NCBI GenBank assembly: GCA_964016875.1
Contig: OZ024718.1
Location: 7,259,001 to 7,323,000, forward strand
Length of the DNA stretch: 64,000 bases
Source of the DNA: Fallopia convolvulus
Taxonomy: Eukaryota; Streptophyta; Magnoliopsida; Caryophyllales; Polygonaceae
Reading direction: 5' to 3'
A program made the translations under genes and the position numbers. Below the pieces are notes generated by a model. The model was not told where the DNA came from and searched no databases. It saw only the letters and a list, made by a program, of their open reading frames with translations. How positions within the stretch are numbered: position 1 is the stretch's first letter; each line of letters begins with the position of its first letter. Below are positions 43,757 to 55,831 of the stretch, in pieces.

Positions 43757-45110
43757 TCACCTTCAAAAGTGTGACAAAAATGATTGTCAATCGTCTAAAA
43801 ACGGTCCTTTCTCTTCTTATCTCAACAACTCAATCTAGTTTTATTCCGGGGAGACATATTAATGATAATGTTCTGGTGGTTCATGAGGTTCTACAATCGT
43901 TTAATTCAGCGACTAATAGAACCAAGATGATGATGATTAAAGTGGATCTCGCAAAAGTGTATGATCGTGTTCGGTGGAGTTTTCTTAAACTTGTTTTGTT
44001 GAGTGCACGGCTTCCCCATCATCTTGCTGATATTATCATGCAGTGTCAAACGATGGGTAAAAGTCGTAAAATTGAACTCCTTTGGAATGGGCAGAGAGTT
44101 GGTTTTTGTAAACCGTCAAGAGGTATTCGCCAGGGAGATCCGCTCTCCCCATATCTTTTCGTTTTATGTATGGAATACCTCTCTCATATGATCCTAGAGT
44201 TGGTGAATTCGGGAGTTTGGAAACCGATTTTTGAAGGAGGTGTTTGCCTATCACACCTTTTTTTTTGCGGACGGCCTTATTTTGTTTGTTGAAGCCACGG
44301 CTAATCAGGTGATGGTGATTAAAAACTGCCTTGATCTCTTTTGCTTGTTTTCTAGTGAGAAGGTGAACTATGGCAAGAGCAATGTCATGTTTTCTCGGTA
44401 TGTAAATCATGATGATAGAATGACACTTAGCTCTGCCTTGGCCATGTCATACACGGAAGACGGGTTCGTATCTTGGTGTTCCCACTTTGTGTGATAGAAT
44501 GTCCACCGATCGCTATACTTTTTTACTGGATAAGGTCTCAGCCCGCTTGAGCTCTTGGCAAGCAAAATATCTTTCCGTTGCTAGTAGAGTGACCTTGGCC
44601 AATTCAATTCTTTCAAGTATTCCGGTGTACACGATGCAATCGACTTTGGTACCTCGAGAAATTTGCGATGCTCTCGATCAATGTATAAGAAACTTTGTAT
44701 GGGGATCAACGACGGAAAGACGGAAGATGCATCTTCTTGGGTGGGATAAAATTGCTCAGCCAAAAAGAATACGAGGTTTAGGACTCAAATCAATGAGGGC
44801 ATCTAATTCGGCATTATTGGCCAAGTTAGATTGGCGCCTTATTAATGAACCCAACTCAATTTGGAGCAGGGTGATTAGAGGGAAATACTGTAATAATCGC
44901 TTAAGTGTGGATATGTTTCAACCGAGACGATGTTCGTCTTACACATGGAAAGGGATGGTTCATGGGGCGAATGTGTTATCGAAAGGAATAGGTTATTCGG
45001 TTGGAAATGGCTAAAAAACCCTGTTTTGGTTGCATTCCTGGCTCCTCAATGTGCCTTTGATTCAATTTGCTACTACAGTTGTCCCTAATCATGATCAAAA
45101 TAAGGTTGTT
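43757..45110 (+). pseudogene. L1-type LINE reverse transcriptase fragment
   Basis: Plus strand, 5'-truncated within RT at the VTKMIVNRLK block. Visible: QSSFIPGRHINDN, VDLAKVYDRVRW, RGIRQGDPLSPYLFVLCMEY and the catalytic box, where FADD reads FADG (about 44266), then the thumb/C-terminal region to LFWLHSW near 45040. Frames change near 44240 and 44470, and TAA at 45013 interrupts the end. It is cut at 45110 by an LTR element. L1 ORF2 performs target-primed reverse transcription; this copy is dead. Confidence 0.88.
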
Positions 45111-46750
45111 TGATGCGACCCTGCCTAGGCTCGGACCCAGATCCGACGGACCCGAGACGGCCTAGACCTTGGAGACCCCCTTGGATTAGGACTTAGTCTC
45201 ATTTATGTATTTATTATATTTATTATTTCTATTTCTGTCATTCACATTCCGTCTTTAATATTTTAGGCGTGTGTTCTCTTATGCTTAAGAGGTCGGCCCA
45301 TTATGGTAGAATAAGGCCCATTAGGGTTTGTTGCACCTTTCCATTTATAGCTTTACTATTATTAGATTTATGGGCTTTTCGAATGTGGGCCTTGATTGCA
45401 TGCTAGGCCCAATCCGATCCCCTTCTTTGTACCTAGGGTTTCGAGTTTGCTCTCTATATAAGACGCCCTCGGGACTCCTTTCTATCTACGTCCAAAATGA
45501 ATTAAGCCAGATCTTTGAGTCGAGTTTCTCCTCCCCTTTGGCCCGGGCATCACCCTATTCTTTTCTCGACCCCATATTCTCCTGACCTACGTCAAACTAG
45601 GCCCCCTTCTCAATCCTTTCACTTCACCTCTCAATCTCAAAGTCTAGGCTTCGGCCTCAAATCTATCCGGTTACTATTAGTCGGAGAAGATCCGAACGTT
45701 TCGAGCCTAGATCCGCCCCTTGTGACCCTAGGTAGGGTCGCATCAATTGGTATCAGAGCTTAGGCGGTTCGAACGGTTTCTTCTCCATTTTTCACAAAAA
45801 ATAGCTTCGACTTCTATCCAGATTTCGACCAAAAAAATTTATTTTTTTATGCAATTTTCTTTCAGAATATTGTAGATCTTTTCGATTCGAGCCCGAGCAT
45901 ATAAAATTCGCCCAAATCGGACTCGTTTGCCCCTCCAAAGGACCAAAACATCACGGTTGCGCGTCAGGATCGAGTCCCAGCGTGCCAGGATCCGAGTCCT
46001 GGCACAGCAGAACCACGCCACCAGTGTGCCAAGGTTGCAGCCTCCGTGTGCCAGCCCGCGCCAAAGACGGAAACACAAGATCTCGGGATTATTTTTTTCG
46101 AGATTGCATGGTTTATTTTCGGTTTGAGCATATCTTTTATTTCTGATTTTTATGATTTTTTATGATTTTTTATGGGATCTTGCTTATAAAAGATCCTATA
46201 TCTTTTTATTTTGTTTGTTTTGATTTTTTCCCCTCTTTTGTACGAGATCTTATCTTATAAAAGATCTCTTTTTTTAGGATAGTTTAAATATTTCCTGATT
46301 TGTAAGAGATTCTTTCGGGTTGTGCAAGATCTCTAGTAGTAAAAAAAAGAGACAAAAAAAAACCCCGAGGGGTCGAGCCATATCTTGGACCTGCTCGGAA
46401 ATATGGGACGATTCGGACTCTTGGGATCGGCCACATCGATGAGTCAACACTCGTTCATATAAGCCGCTTCTAAGAGACCACCCGGATTGGATCCCACCAT
46501 ACCGGCTTCCCGAGAATCGGGTCCGCTACTATGGATAAATTCCTAGATCCCGGCATTGTTCTTAAACGAGCAAGATTGGAGTCCGCCTCCTCGGCGCGCA
46601 CGCGAAACTCCTCGACCCCGACATCTTTCCAACGACGAGCGGGAGTGGAGTCCGCCTCCTCGGCGCCCACGCACTCGTGTCCACAACGAGGGCTCGCGCG
46701 CCAAGCATTCAGGTGATTCAGCCTCTACACACCATGTGCCAAGACCGGCC
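45111..46750 (+). mobile_element. LTR element 5' end (LTR, primer site, leader)
   Basis: LTR 45111-45745 begins TGATGCGACCC and ends GGGTCGCATCA, an 11-bp perfect inverted repeat, with TATATAAG near 45460. TTGGTATCAGAGC (primer site for initiator tRNA-Met) follows at 45747-45759. The next 1 kb is leader-like without a domain I recognise; it includes a direct repeat of GGAGTCCGCCTCCTCGGCGC near 46578 and 46649. The element is cut by A4 at 46751, so its family cannot be assigned. Confidence 0.75.
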
Positions 46751-48124
46751 TGATGAGGTATTTTTCAGTCGTTTTACCTATAAAAGAAACCTTAGCTTTA
46801 CCTACTCAGTAGAGCGGTAAGTAAGGGTCGATCCCACAAAGACTCGTGTATTGATGTTATTACTTATGTGCCAAGTAACCAAATAGGGGGTTTGTAAAAT
46901 AATTAACTAAACTACTATGCAAGAATAAAAGTAAGTATGAATGCAAATACAATTTAAATATATGAAGGACAAGCGTGTTCAACTAGTTAAATCTATCATA
47001 GATATGCTTATTGATCATTGATTCTTTTTATTCTCAATTCTCTAGAATAATCTATTGTGGATTATATTCCTACTAAGGATTATGACCCAAACTTCAAATC
47101 TAGTTGAAAGAACTAACAGTCTAAACAACCCTAATCATTTAACAACCTAAAACAACGTCTAGATTCAATTAAACGACAGCTTTACGAGTCAAGTTATCAA
47201 TAAAAACAAACACTTAGAGCAAACAGACATCTAAGTTATTTGTGGATTTATTCCCTTCTACAATTGAATAGCCCGAACGGGTCCAAACAATTATAGATGC
47301 TACTTTATCTAATCAACCCCGAACGGGCATTAATCAGATTAGTTGTAAATTAACCTATAAATTCTATTAGGTGATCAATCTAACAAAACCCTAGATAAAT
47401 TCTGATTCAATTAAGCACAGGGAATAAAACCTATTCAAGTTGATGAGAATCAATCAAACCTCACAATATTATGCAATCTATGATTTCAATAACTAGTCAA
47501 ACACAAAGAAATTAGCAATGCATAATTAAATTAAGAATAAACTTACAAAGGTTTCAAAGTCTGCCTCAAGAGAGAAAAACCCTAGCCTCCAAAAGTTATG
47601 ATCAAAGTTATGATAATGATAGAGAGAAAACTAAAAACCAAGTTTAAATACCCTAAAAGATATCGAGATATCAAATTATCCCGAAATTACATCAAACTAG
47701 TCGGAAAATATATCAACAAAGCCCAACTCTAAGCCCATTCCGTCGGCCCAATGTCCTCGCAACAAAACAGAGCGACGCGGTCTCCCTATGAATGCCGCGG
47801 CCGCGTCACCTTCAGCCCAAGCCCGCGCCACTTTGTTGGCGTGTCTCAACCTTGCTTCATTCCGTTGGACTCTAGCTCTTCACTCCTACTTCTTCAATCT
47901 TCATTGCAACACCTCCTAGCTTCCTTTCACTCGTCCACCACCGCCATGGTCAATCAAACTCTCACCCCGCCGTTGCTCCTGATCCTAAAAACCTGCAAAA
48001 CCGAGCAAACCAGCGCATAATACCCGGCAATACAAAAACCTAAAAACTACATAAAAACTAACCTAAAACTAACTAAAACATATATAAAACATGCATCTCA
48101 ACTACTCTTATATGCAAGCTATCA
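46751..48124 (-). repeat. A4 3' LTR
   Basis: TGATAGCTTGC to CCTCATCA on the minus strand, sharing its first ~20 bases with the A3 LTR but otherwise different. GC-rich palindromic segments, GCCGCGGCCGCGTC, lie near 47793-47806. GCATGGGAGAATT just outside (48137-48125) is the polypurine tract. Confidence 0.85.
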
Positions 48125-49407
48125 AATTCTCCCATGCTTAACCCTTGCTTGTCCTCAAGCAAGACATAAATCCAAATCACACCATAGAAATGCAATCATA
48201 CATCCATCTCAAGTCAAACAAACATTTCACATATAACCAAAAACCCGACCAAGACTTCCTAGCATGCATTATGACAAGCAACAAGTAAAGACCATTCATT
48301 CATTCTAGACCTCACCAAAGTAATTGTGTTTGCACTCCAACTCTCAAGTGTTTAAGGGTATGTGTTTCACTCAAAATCAACCATGAAAACTAGACTACCA
48401 TATGCTTGCATCAGAGTTCTAAATCTCCACCGCTGGGGATCAAACACATAACAAAAATCAAGAGGTCTTTTTAAGGGTTGTAATGGGGCCAAGGTAAAGA
48501 GAAATTTGGAAGGGATAAATTTTTGGCTTGTGGTGCTAAATCCGGGATAAAGAACTAATCCTAAACCCAAACTTTACACTTTTTCTTCTTACTTCTCCCA
48601 AACTTCCACTCTACCAACTCCTTACATTTGCAATTAAGCACTTTGCTTTTTTTTTCTTCTTTGCCTCTTCTTCAACTCTTTTCTTGGATATTAATGAAGA
48701 CTACTAATAATTAAGCTCAATTTTCTTTCTTTTGCTTTGCAACATATTTCATCTTCATTTTTTTCACTTTACACACAAGAGTTTTATTTCCTCTTTTTCC
48801 ACCTTTTCTTCCAACTCCCCCATACTTACATCAAACTCACACAAAACACAATCACAACCTAAAGTCCTAAATCCTGGATTATGGGTCAAGCTTATTAGGC
48901 TAGGAATCATTTTGTGGAGCTATAAAAAAAAGGCTTAAAGCTCAAAAGAAATAGGAATCATTTTGTTTCTTATAGGCTTATAAGAAACATTTCCTCAATC
49001 ATTTTAATGTCATGTATTCAATCATATAAAGCAGCCTTGACAAAGAGTCATAACGCAAGTTCTAGAGCTAGATAATCATGGTGATACACTCAAGAAATAT
49101 AGAGAACAAATATATCATGAAAGGCCAAAAATCTCACAAGGTAAATTCTTTGTCTAGAACTTCAGAATGAATCAAATACTCAAGCTAAATACATGCTCCA
49201 TCCTATAATCAAGTAATTAATCAATGATCAAGCTCATATCATATCAACTTCAGCAAATCATGCAAATCATGGGTTAGAACTTATACTTAACTTAGAGAAA
49301 CAAGAGGAATCAAACAATGGGGAAATAAGAACCTAAATGCAATATTTTTGTATTTTTTCTAATTTTTCTGATTTTTTTTAAAAGGATTAATCAATGCATG
49401 CAAAAAT
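48125..49407 (-). other. A4 3' untranslated region
   Basis: No coding signal; parallels 36204-37600 of A3 closely, including GCTTGAGGACAAGCAAGGG next to the LTR. The conserved GGGGACA...CATGGGG block lies slightly beyond, near 49494-49465. Confidence 0.65.
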
Positions 49408-52400
49408 TTAAATATGACCTAAACTAATGCAACTACATGTAATGCAAACAAGTAATTCCCTTCCCCCATGCTTGAAACATATTTTGTCCCCAAAGTATAG
49501 TAAGAAGTAAAGGAAAGAGAAAAACTCACAAAACCTAGTTGTTTGGTGGGTAATAGGGCGGAAAATCCTGTGGCGGCGGCGGCTGGGACTCAGGAGGATA
49601 CCCTGGCTGAGGTGGCTAGTACGACAGAAATTGAGGATATGGCGGCGGAGGAAAGCTGTACTGAGGATAATACGGATGAGGCGGGTAGCCGGTGGAACTC
49701 CAACCATCCAATCTAGTATGGAGCAGCCTAAATTGCTCGTCATGACGTGCCTGGAATGCCTCCTGCTGAGCCTGAAAAGTTGAAACTGTTGATCTTGATG
49801 AGCTTGAAGAACGGAAATCCGTTGATCCTGATGTGTCTGAAATGCGGTGAAACGCTCATCCACATAATCATGGAATCCCGTGAAACCCTGAGTTTGACTC
49901 AACTGCATCTGCTGCATCATCCCAAACAACTGATCAAACTAGGCTGGAGAATAGCCCATACCATGTAATGCATCGTCATCAGTAGCTGGTTGCTCCTCCT
50001 CACTCGCATCATCATCATCATCATCATCATCATCAGAATCTACCTCCATCTCATAATCCACTTCATCATCAACCTCCTCTAACACCTCATACTGTGCATG
50101 ATAAGCTCTAGGTTGTCTGGCCCCTGTATCCTGACGTCTGACCTGCTCTAGAGGCAAATCAGTATCTAGTACTTCGATCCTCCAAGTCTTCCATTTCTGG
50201 CTCCCAATCTTGATCTTAGTCCTTTCAGCATCAGGCATCTTCATGGCACGACCTGGATCTCCTAATACCCAATAATATGTCCCCCTAACTCTGTAGCACA
50301 CATTCATGCTATGAAACATCTTAAAGCTCATGGGTAAAGGATGAATATCAGGCTGATATCCCCTCAGATCAATGTCAAAATGGCGAGCAAATCTAGTAAC
50401 AATACCGCCAATAGCAATAGAAGTGCCTGGAACTCGATCCACTTGGGACAACTGAGTCATTAACAACCTGCCTTGTGATATGACGCCAGAAATCTACAAT
50501 CAACTGTTGAGAGAGGGTTTCTTGACAACAAATAAATTTATAAGTCAAGACCCCGCTGAGTATAGCAGAGTCAGGATCGTTCCACAAGAAGCAAGGTTGT
50601 TCGTTTATCAACTACTAAAAAGCAAACAAAATCAAACAAAAACACACACAAGCAGCCTCGTTAACGACGTTGTCAGGGTCGTTAACGAACCACCGTACAC
50701 AAAAAAGACTCAACTAACGACCTAAACAAGTTCGGTACCGAGCCAAGTAACTCAGCAACGAAATTCACTTAAAATAATTCAAATAAAAACAAAGATCTAG
50801 GACTAGGGATACCACAACATAGCCAAGCATATAAACTCGTAAGAAGAATAGATCATGCCTTTAAAATAGATAGATTCATCAACTTTCGTTGACCATGAAG
50901 CAAATTAACCTACTTTCGTAACCTAACTCACTTAATTGCTTGTTTTGGATCTAAAGCTTGAAACTTTCGTTTTCAAACAATATCAACCTTCAAGTTACTA
51001 ACTTTCTCTTTCAATCAAGTTAAAAACTCAAATTACCTCAACTTTCATCTCGGTATAAACACAACAAACAATCTCAATAATAGATAAAAGGCATTCAACA
51101 CACAATCTTACTCATCAAACATGCTCAACTATGTCGGGCTTAACCCCGATCTTAGAAAAGAATACTACTCACTAATCATAACTACGAAACAAATAAACTC
51201 AATAAAAGAAATCATTGAAAACAAATTACTACTCAAATTAAATAACAAATATTGTCTTACAGAAAATAGAAGAAACCGAAAATAAACAAATACCGAACCG
51301 AAATACTGACTAACGACCCCGGTAACTCTCGTCCACCGAGCTCTCAATCTCGACTCCGATCTTCTCTCTCTATCTCGGCTCTTCCTCTTCTCTCTACCAC
51401 TTTCTTCTCTAATTCGTCTCTCCCCCCCTCTAGGCTAAAATAAGAGGGCTATTTATACTAAAAAGGCTAAAAACTAATAAGGCTAGAAGATAAAAACTTT
51501 ACTAAAAGATAGAAATAAAAACCTAAAAAGATAGAAACAAAATTTAAGAAGATAACAAGACCTAAAATATATATTATAATAACCCTAAAAATCATAAAAA
51601 GATACTCTACCGACACGAAAAGAATTTCCCGCACATGATCGGTGAGTTACAAAGTCAACCCTCGAAATTTCTTATCACGTGGCCTCGTTAACGAGCCCTT
51701 ACAGCCTCGTTAACGAGCCTGGGCTTGGTTTCTTCCACACTTCATCTCGTAAAACCTGGACTCTGACTTCTTCAAACTTGTATTCCTCTATCTTTCACTG
51801 TAGCTCTCCAAATTCAGCTCCATATAGCACTTTTCCTTGCTAAAACCTACAAAATACACAAAATAGAGTAGCTTCCATACTTTCTATGAAAATATGCAAA
51901 ACTATCCAAAAACACACCAAACTAAACCTAAACTTATCAAAACTAAACCTAATAAACAAATAAAACCTATAAAAAACTATACTAAAAATACGAACATCAT
52001 CAACCAAGTAGCCTGTGCCTCACAACGAGTGACTTCTTCATCTTCAATCTCAGGAAAGCCAAACATGACATTAATGTCATTCAGTGTCATCCTCCTTTGC
52101 ACATTCCTCAGTCGTAACGTACATAAACCTGCTTGAATTCCTGGCCCATCGATGATATCACATTTCAGAGTACTCAGAAACTCCAATGTAAGGCCTTTGT
52201 AAGTGGCCTCCCTCAAATGAATAAACTCCTTAAATCCCAAGGAAGTAGCAACCTCATTCAACTTTCCCCGAATCCCCAACTCCTCCATAAACTCCCAATC
52301 AATAAAACGGGTAGGTTTCCATACCCTTTCTACAAGATGTTTGAACCGAGCCCGGCTCCATCTTTCATTCAAGCAAAACCCATACTGCTTAGGGTAGCCT

Positions 52401-52548
52401 CTCCTACAATGGGTAATGGCTCAGGCGCCTCTGGAGCTCGGCTCCTAGTAGTAGAAGTACGAACCGGTCGTGACCCAGTGTTTCCCCGTGCTCTAGAAGC
52501 AGCAGCACGGGAAGCAGAAGCACCCTGACTAGCTCTTTTAGGACCCAT
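49408..52548 (-). pseudogene. A4 ORF3, split by solo LTR
   Basis: Starts at ATG 52548 (MGPKRASQGASASRAAASRA). A frame break near 52375 precedes the conserved Athila segment 52372-52005 (RFKHLVERVWKPTRF, LTLEFLSTLKCDI, NDINVMFGFPEI). The solo LTR at 50506-51999 interrupts it. The frame resumes at 50500 (DFWRHITRQVVND), shifts near 50470 and continues (MSFKMFHSMNVCYRVRGTYYW) through an Asp stretch encoded by an ATC/GAT run (50006-50032) to TAG at 49941-49939, after which the Gln-rich tail reads on. As with A1 ORF3, no membrane segment is seen. Confidence 0.8.
50506..51999 (-). mobile_element. Solo LTR of A2-type family
   Basis: 1494 bp, nearly the reverse complement of the A2 LTR (54215-55715), flanked by TCAAC duplications at 50501-50505 and 52000-52004. 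It carries the TCGTTAACGA pair 21 bp apart (near 50658/50679) and a second pair near 51687/51710. It inserted into A4 ORF3 and then lost its internal region. Confidence 0.92.
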
Positions 52549-53343
52549 TGTACCTAATTTATGTCAAATTCCTGCACAAGCACCACCAAACAACACAAAT
52601 GCAATTGTTTTTGTTGTCCCGGCAAGGACAACCACAACAATATTTCACAAATAAGCTCTCAATCACTCTCTTCCCCCACTACCTAGAATATTTTAATCAA
52701 TTTTAATCAAAAATTCTAGGGTTAATCTCAAATCTTCACAAATTAGCAAATTAAGCACAAATCTAGCTTATAATCGAGCAAGGAACAAACTTTTGTGAAG
52801 GAATTAAGCCAAAATCGAACTAAATTAGCCCAGATCTAAGCTTTTCTCAAAACCTAGAACAAGCCTCTAATCCGAATTTAAGCTTAAATTTGAGTAATTT
52901 GGAGTCGAGAATGAGAAAGCTTACTTGAATCTTGTTGTTGGATGGAGTTTTAGGCGATTTTGATGACAAATCCGAGCTTGAGAGGCCTTCAATGGAGTTT
53001 GTTTGGGTAGGAGGGGCGTGAGGAAGGAGAAGAAGTGGTATATGGGGTGTGTGTGAATGACTCGGCCAAGTGGTTTTATTACGCATTGAAAACAACGTGC
53101 CGCGGGCTTGGGCCCAGACTGCCGCAGCCGCGTCACTCAACCACTCCGCCCACGCCACATACTCTAGCGACTTTACGCGGTCTTGCATTGGCTCGGGAGC
53201 GGGCGCGCCTCTACGTGTCTTAGGCCGCGTCTCACTGTGTCTTTCGGAAATTGATATTTGTACCTAGTATCTTAAAACACACAAGGAAAAACTATCTAAA
53301 AATAAAAATAAAAAAATAAAAATGAAAGAATTTTGTTGCCTCC
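52549..53343 (-). other. A4 ORF3 leader
   Basis: Non-coding stretch between integrase and ORF3. GC-rich palindromic pieces (CCGCGGGC near 53100, GCCGCAGCCGCGTCAC near 53118) lie where A1 and A2 have their TCGTTAACGA pairs. A proline/histidine frame at 53188-52847 probably reflects composition only. Confidence 0.5.
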
Positions 53344-53493
53344 CAATAAGCGCTTGTTTAACGCCATTAGCTTTACGCAAAAAGGATATTAAGGATCTTG
53401 CTCCGACTCTTGGAGAGCCGTCTCTTCCAAAGTAGAACCATTGAACCCTTCATAATACGGCTTCAGCCTCTGACCATTAACTTTAGACAGAGC
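53344..53493 (-). pseudogene. A4 integrase C-terminal end
   Basis: Minus strand reads KVNGQRLKPYYEGFNGS, the end of Athila-type integrase, to a stop and the following GCGCTTATTGGGAGGCAAC phrase seen also after A1 and A2 pol. The sequence is cut at 53493. Confidence 0.7.
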
Positions 53494-53506
53494 ATGAGTC
53501 GTTAAC

Positions 53507-54214
53507 GATGAAGCTCGTTAACGACTCTGAAGTGGGCTCGTTAACGAGGCAGCGAGAAGAAAAGAAGGGAGTTTAAAAGTGCATGTGTGTTTATAGATAA
53601 TGTCAGAGGTTCTTTTATTTCTTATGAGACTTTCTAGGATATGTTGGGTGAGTAAAATGAGTGTGCATAATGAGAGAGTGTGTTTGGTATGATTTTTATG
53701 AGAGTTTTGTTTATGTGAGTTTATAGGAGTCTTTGATTCCCGGATATTATTAGCACCACATAGCAAAATATTTTCCATGCCTTATTGTTTTTACCAAGCC
53801 CCATTACAACCCGGCCGAATGGAAGCTTCTATGAAGTTTTTCATTGAGCCTAAGTTTCTCTTGATGATTTTTGCTTGTTTTTGACAAAATCTTGGGTGGA
53901 GAGTATTGGTGATATAAGTTCCAATTTCTATGAGTTTTTGCATATTGGATTGAGCTGAGAGATTGAATTTATAAGCCTAAACACTTGAGAGATGAATGAA
54001 ACACATTATATCCCTTGTGAGGTTGGATTGTATTTTCTTATGTCTATTTGGTGCATATATGTGTGATGACGTTAAATATCCTTTGCTATATTTTTTTCTC
54101 ATGTGTAGATGTTGCTTTTTAGAGGATGGCTATATCTTGATGAGTATGTTTGTTTGGTTTTGGTTAGTGTTTAGTGATTGCTTGAGGACAAGCAAGTCTA
54201 AGTATGGGGTATTT
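53507..54214 (+). mobile_element. 3' internal end of a second A2-family copy
   Basis: Nearly identical to 62486-63193, the stretch preceding the 3' LTR of A2, yet here it precedes the LTR that serves A2 as 5' LTR. The order internal-LTR-internal-LTR is the product expected from unequal recombination between two A2-type copies. The left breakpoint against A4 falls inside a TCGTTAACGA copy at 53499-53508. Confidence 0.85.
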
Positions 54215-55715
54215 TGATGTTCGTATTTTTAGTATAGTTTTTAGTATATTTTCTTAGTTTATTAGGACTAGTTTTGATAAGTTTAGGTTTAGTTTAGTGT
54301 GTTTTTGGATAGTCTTGCATATTTTCATAGAAAGTATGGAAGCTACTCTATTTTGTTTTGTGTATTTTGTAGGTTTTAGCAAGGAAAAGTGCTATATGGA
54401 GCTGAATTTGGAGCGCTACAGTGAAAGACAAAGGAATACAAGTTTAGAGAAGTCAGAGTCCAGGTTTTACGAGATGAAGTGTGGAAGAAACCAAGCCCGG
54501 GCTCGTTAACGAGGATGTAAGGGCTCGTTAACGAGGCCACGTGATAAGAAATTTTGAGGGTTGACTTTGTAACTCACCGATCCTGTGCGGGAAATTCTTT
54601 TCGTGTCGATAGAGTATCTTTTTATGATTTTTAGGGTTATTATATTATATATTTTAGGTCTTGTTATCTTCTTAGATTTTGTTTCTATCTTTTTAGGTTT
54701 TTATTTTCTATCTTTTAGGAAAGTTTTTATCTTCTAGCCTTATTAGTTTTTAGCCTTTTTAGTATAAATAGCCCTCTTATTTAGCCTAGAAGGGGGGGGG
54801 ACGAATCAGAGAAGCAAGTGGTAGAGAGAAGAGGAAGAGTCGAGATAGAGAGAGAAGATCGGAGTCGAGATTGAGAGCTCGGTGGACGAGAGTTACCGGG
54901 GTCGTTAGTCAGTATTTCGGTTCGGTATTTGTTTATTTTCGGTTTCTTCTGATTTTCTGTAAGACAATATTTGTTATTTAATTTGAGTAGTAATTTATTT
55001 TCAATGATTTATTTTATTGAGTTTATTTGTTTCGTAGTTATGATTAGTGAGTAGTCTTCTTTTCTAGGATCGGGGTAAAGCCCGACATAGTTGAGCATGT
55101 TGGATGAGTAAGATTGTGTGTTGAATGCCTTTTATCTATTATTGAGATTGTTTGTTGTGTTTATACCGAGATGAAAGTTGAGGTAATTTGAGTTTTTTTA
55201 ACTTGATTGAAAGAGAAAGTTAGTAACTTGAAGGTTGATATTGTTTGAAAACGAAAGTTTCAAGCTTTAGATCCAAGACAAGCAATTAAGTGAGTTAGGT
55301 TACGAAAGTAGGTTAATTTACTTCATGGTCAACGAAAGTTGATGAATCTATCTATTTTAAAGGCATGATCTATTCTTCTTACGAGTTTATATGCTTGGCT
55401 ATGTTGTGGTATCCCTAGTCCTAGATCTTTGTTTTTATTTGAATTATTTTAAGTGAATTTCGTTGTTGAGTTACTTGGCTCGGTACCGAACTTGTTTAGG
55501 TCGTTAGTTGAGTCTTTTTGTGTACGGTGGTTCGTTAACGACCCTGACAACGTCGTTAACGAGGCTGCTTATGTGTGTTTTTGTTTGATTTTGTTTGCTT
55601 TTTAGTAGTCGATAAACGAACAACCTTGCTTCATGTGGAACGATCCTGACTCTGCTATACTCAGCGGGGTCTTGACTTATAAATTTATTTGTTGTCAAGA
55701 AACCCTCATTCAACA
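54215..55715 (+). repeat. A2 5' LTR
   Basis: 1501 bp from TGATGTTCG to TTCAACA. Palindromic sites: a pair near 54504/54526, and the series TCGGTACCGA 55480, TCGTTAGTTG 55501, TCGTTAACGA 55532 and 55553 (spacings 21, 31, 21). It shares its layout and much sequence with the A1 LTR. Confidence 0.93.
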
Positions 55716-55718
55716 AAT

Positions 55719-55736
55719 TGGCGCCGTTGCTGGGGA
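55719..55736 (+). other. A2 primer binding site, tRNA-Asp
   Basis: TGGCGCCGTTGCTGGGGA, one mismatch to the tRNA-Asp complement, three bases past the LTR. Confidence 0.9.
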
Positions 55737-55831
55737 AGCAATGTGTTTGTTAGTTTATCTGTGGGTTCGGGAATAGCCCGACCCCGTTTTTGTTTTTAAT
55801 TTTTTGTTTTCTTTGTCTGTTTTCTCAGCGT

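Larger units (their letters stand above)
46751..53493 (-). mobile_element. Athila-type element A4, 5'-truncated
   Basis: Minus-strand element with a 1374-bp 3' LTR (46751-48124), a 3' untranslated region homologous to A3, an ORF3 homologue (52548-49408) split by a solo LTR, an ORF3 leader, and the last codons of integrase (about 53493-53344). It ends abruptly at 53493 within integrase, where A2-type DNA begins, so gag, protease, RT and the 5' LTR are missing. Confidence 0.85.

Noticed and set aside
45839..46127. Overlapping 66-80 codon frames on both strands
   Set aside because: They lie in the leader of the 45111 LTR element, overlap each other on opposite strands and match no domain; composition explains them.
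52847..53188. 113-codon minus-strand frame
   Set aside because: It lies in the A4 ORF3 leader, has Pro/His-rich composition and no similarity to other ORFs of the family.
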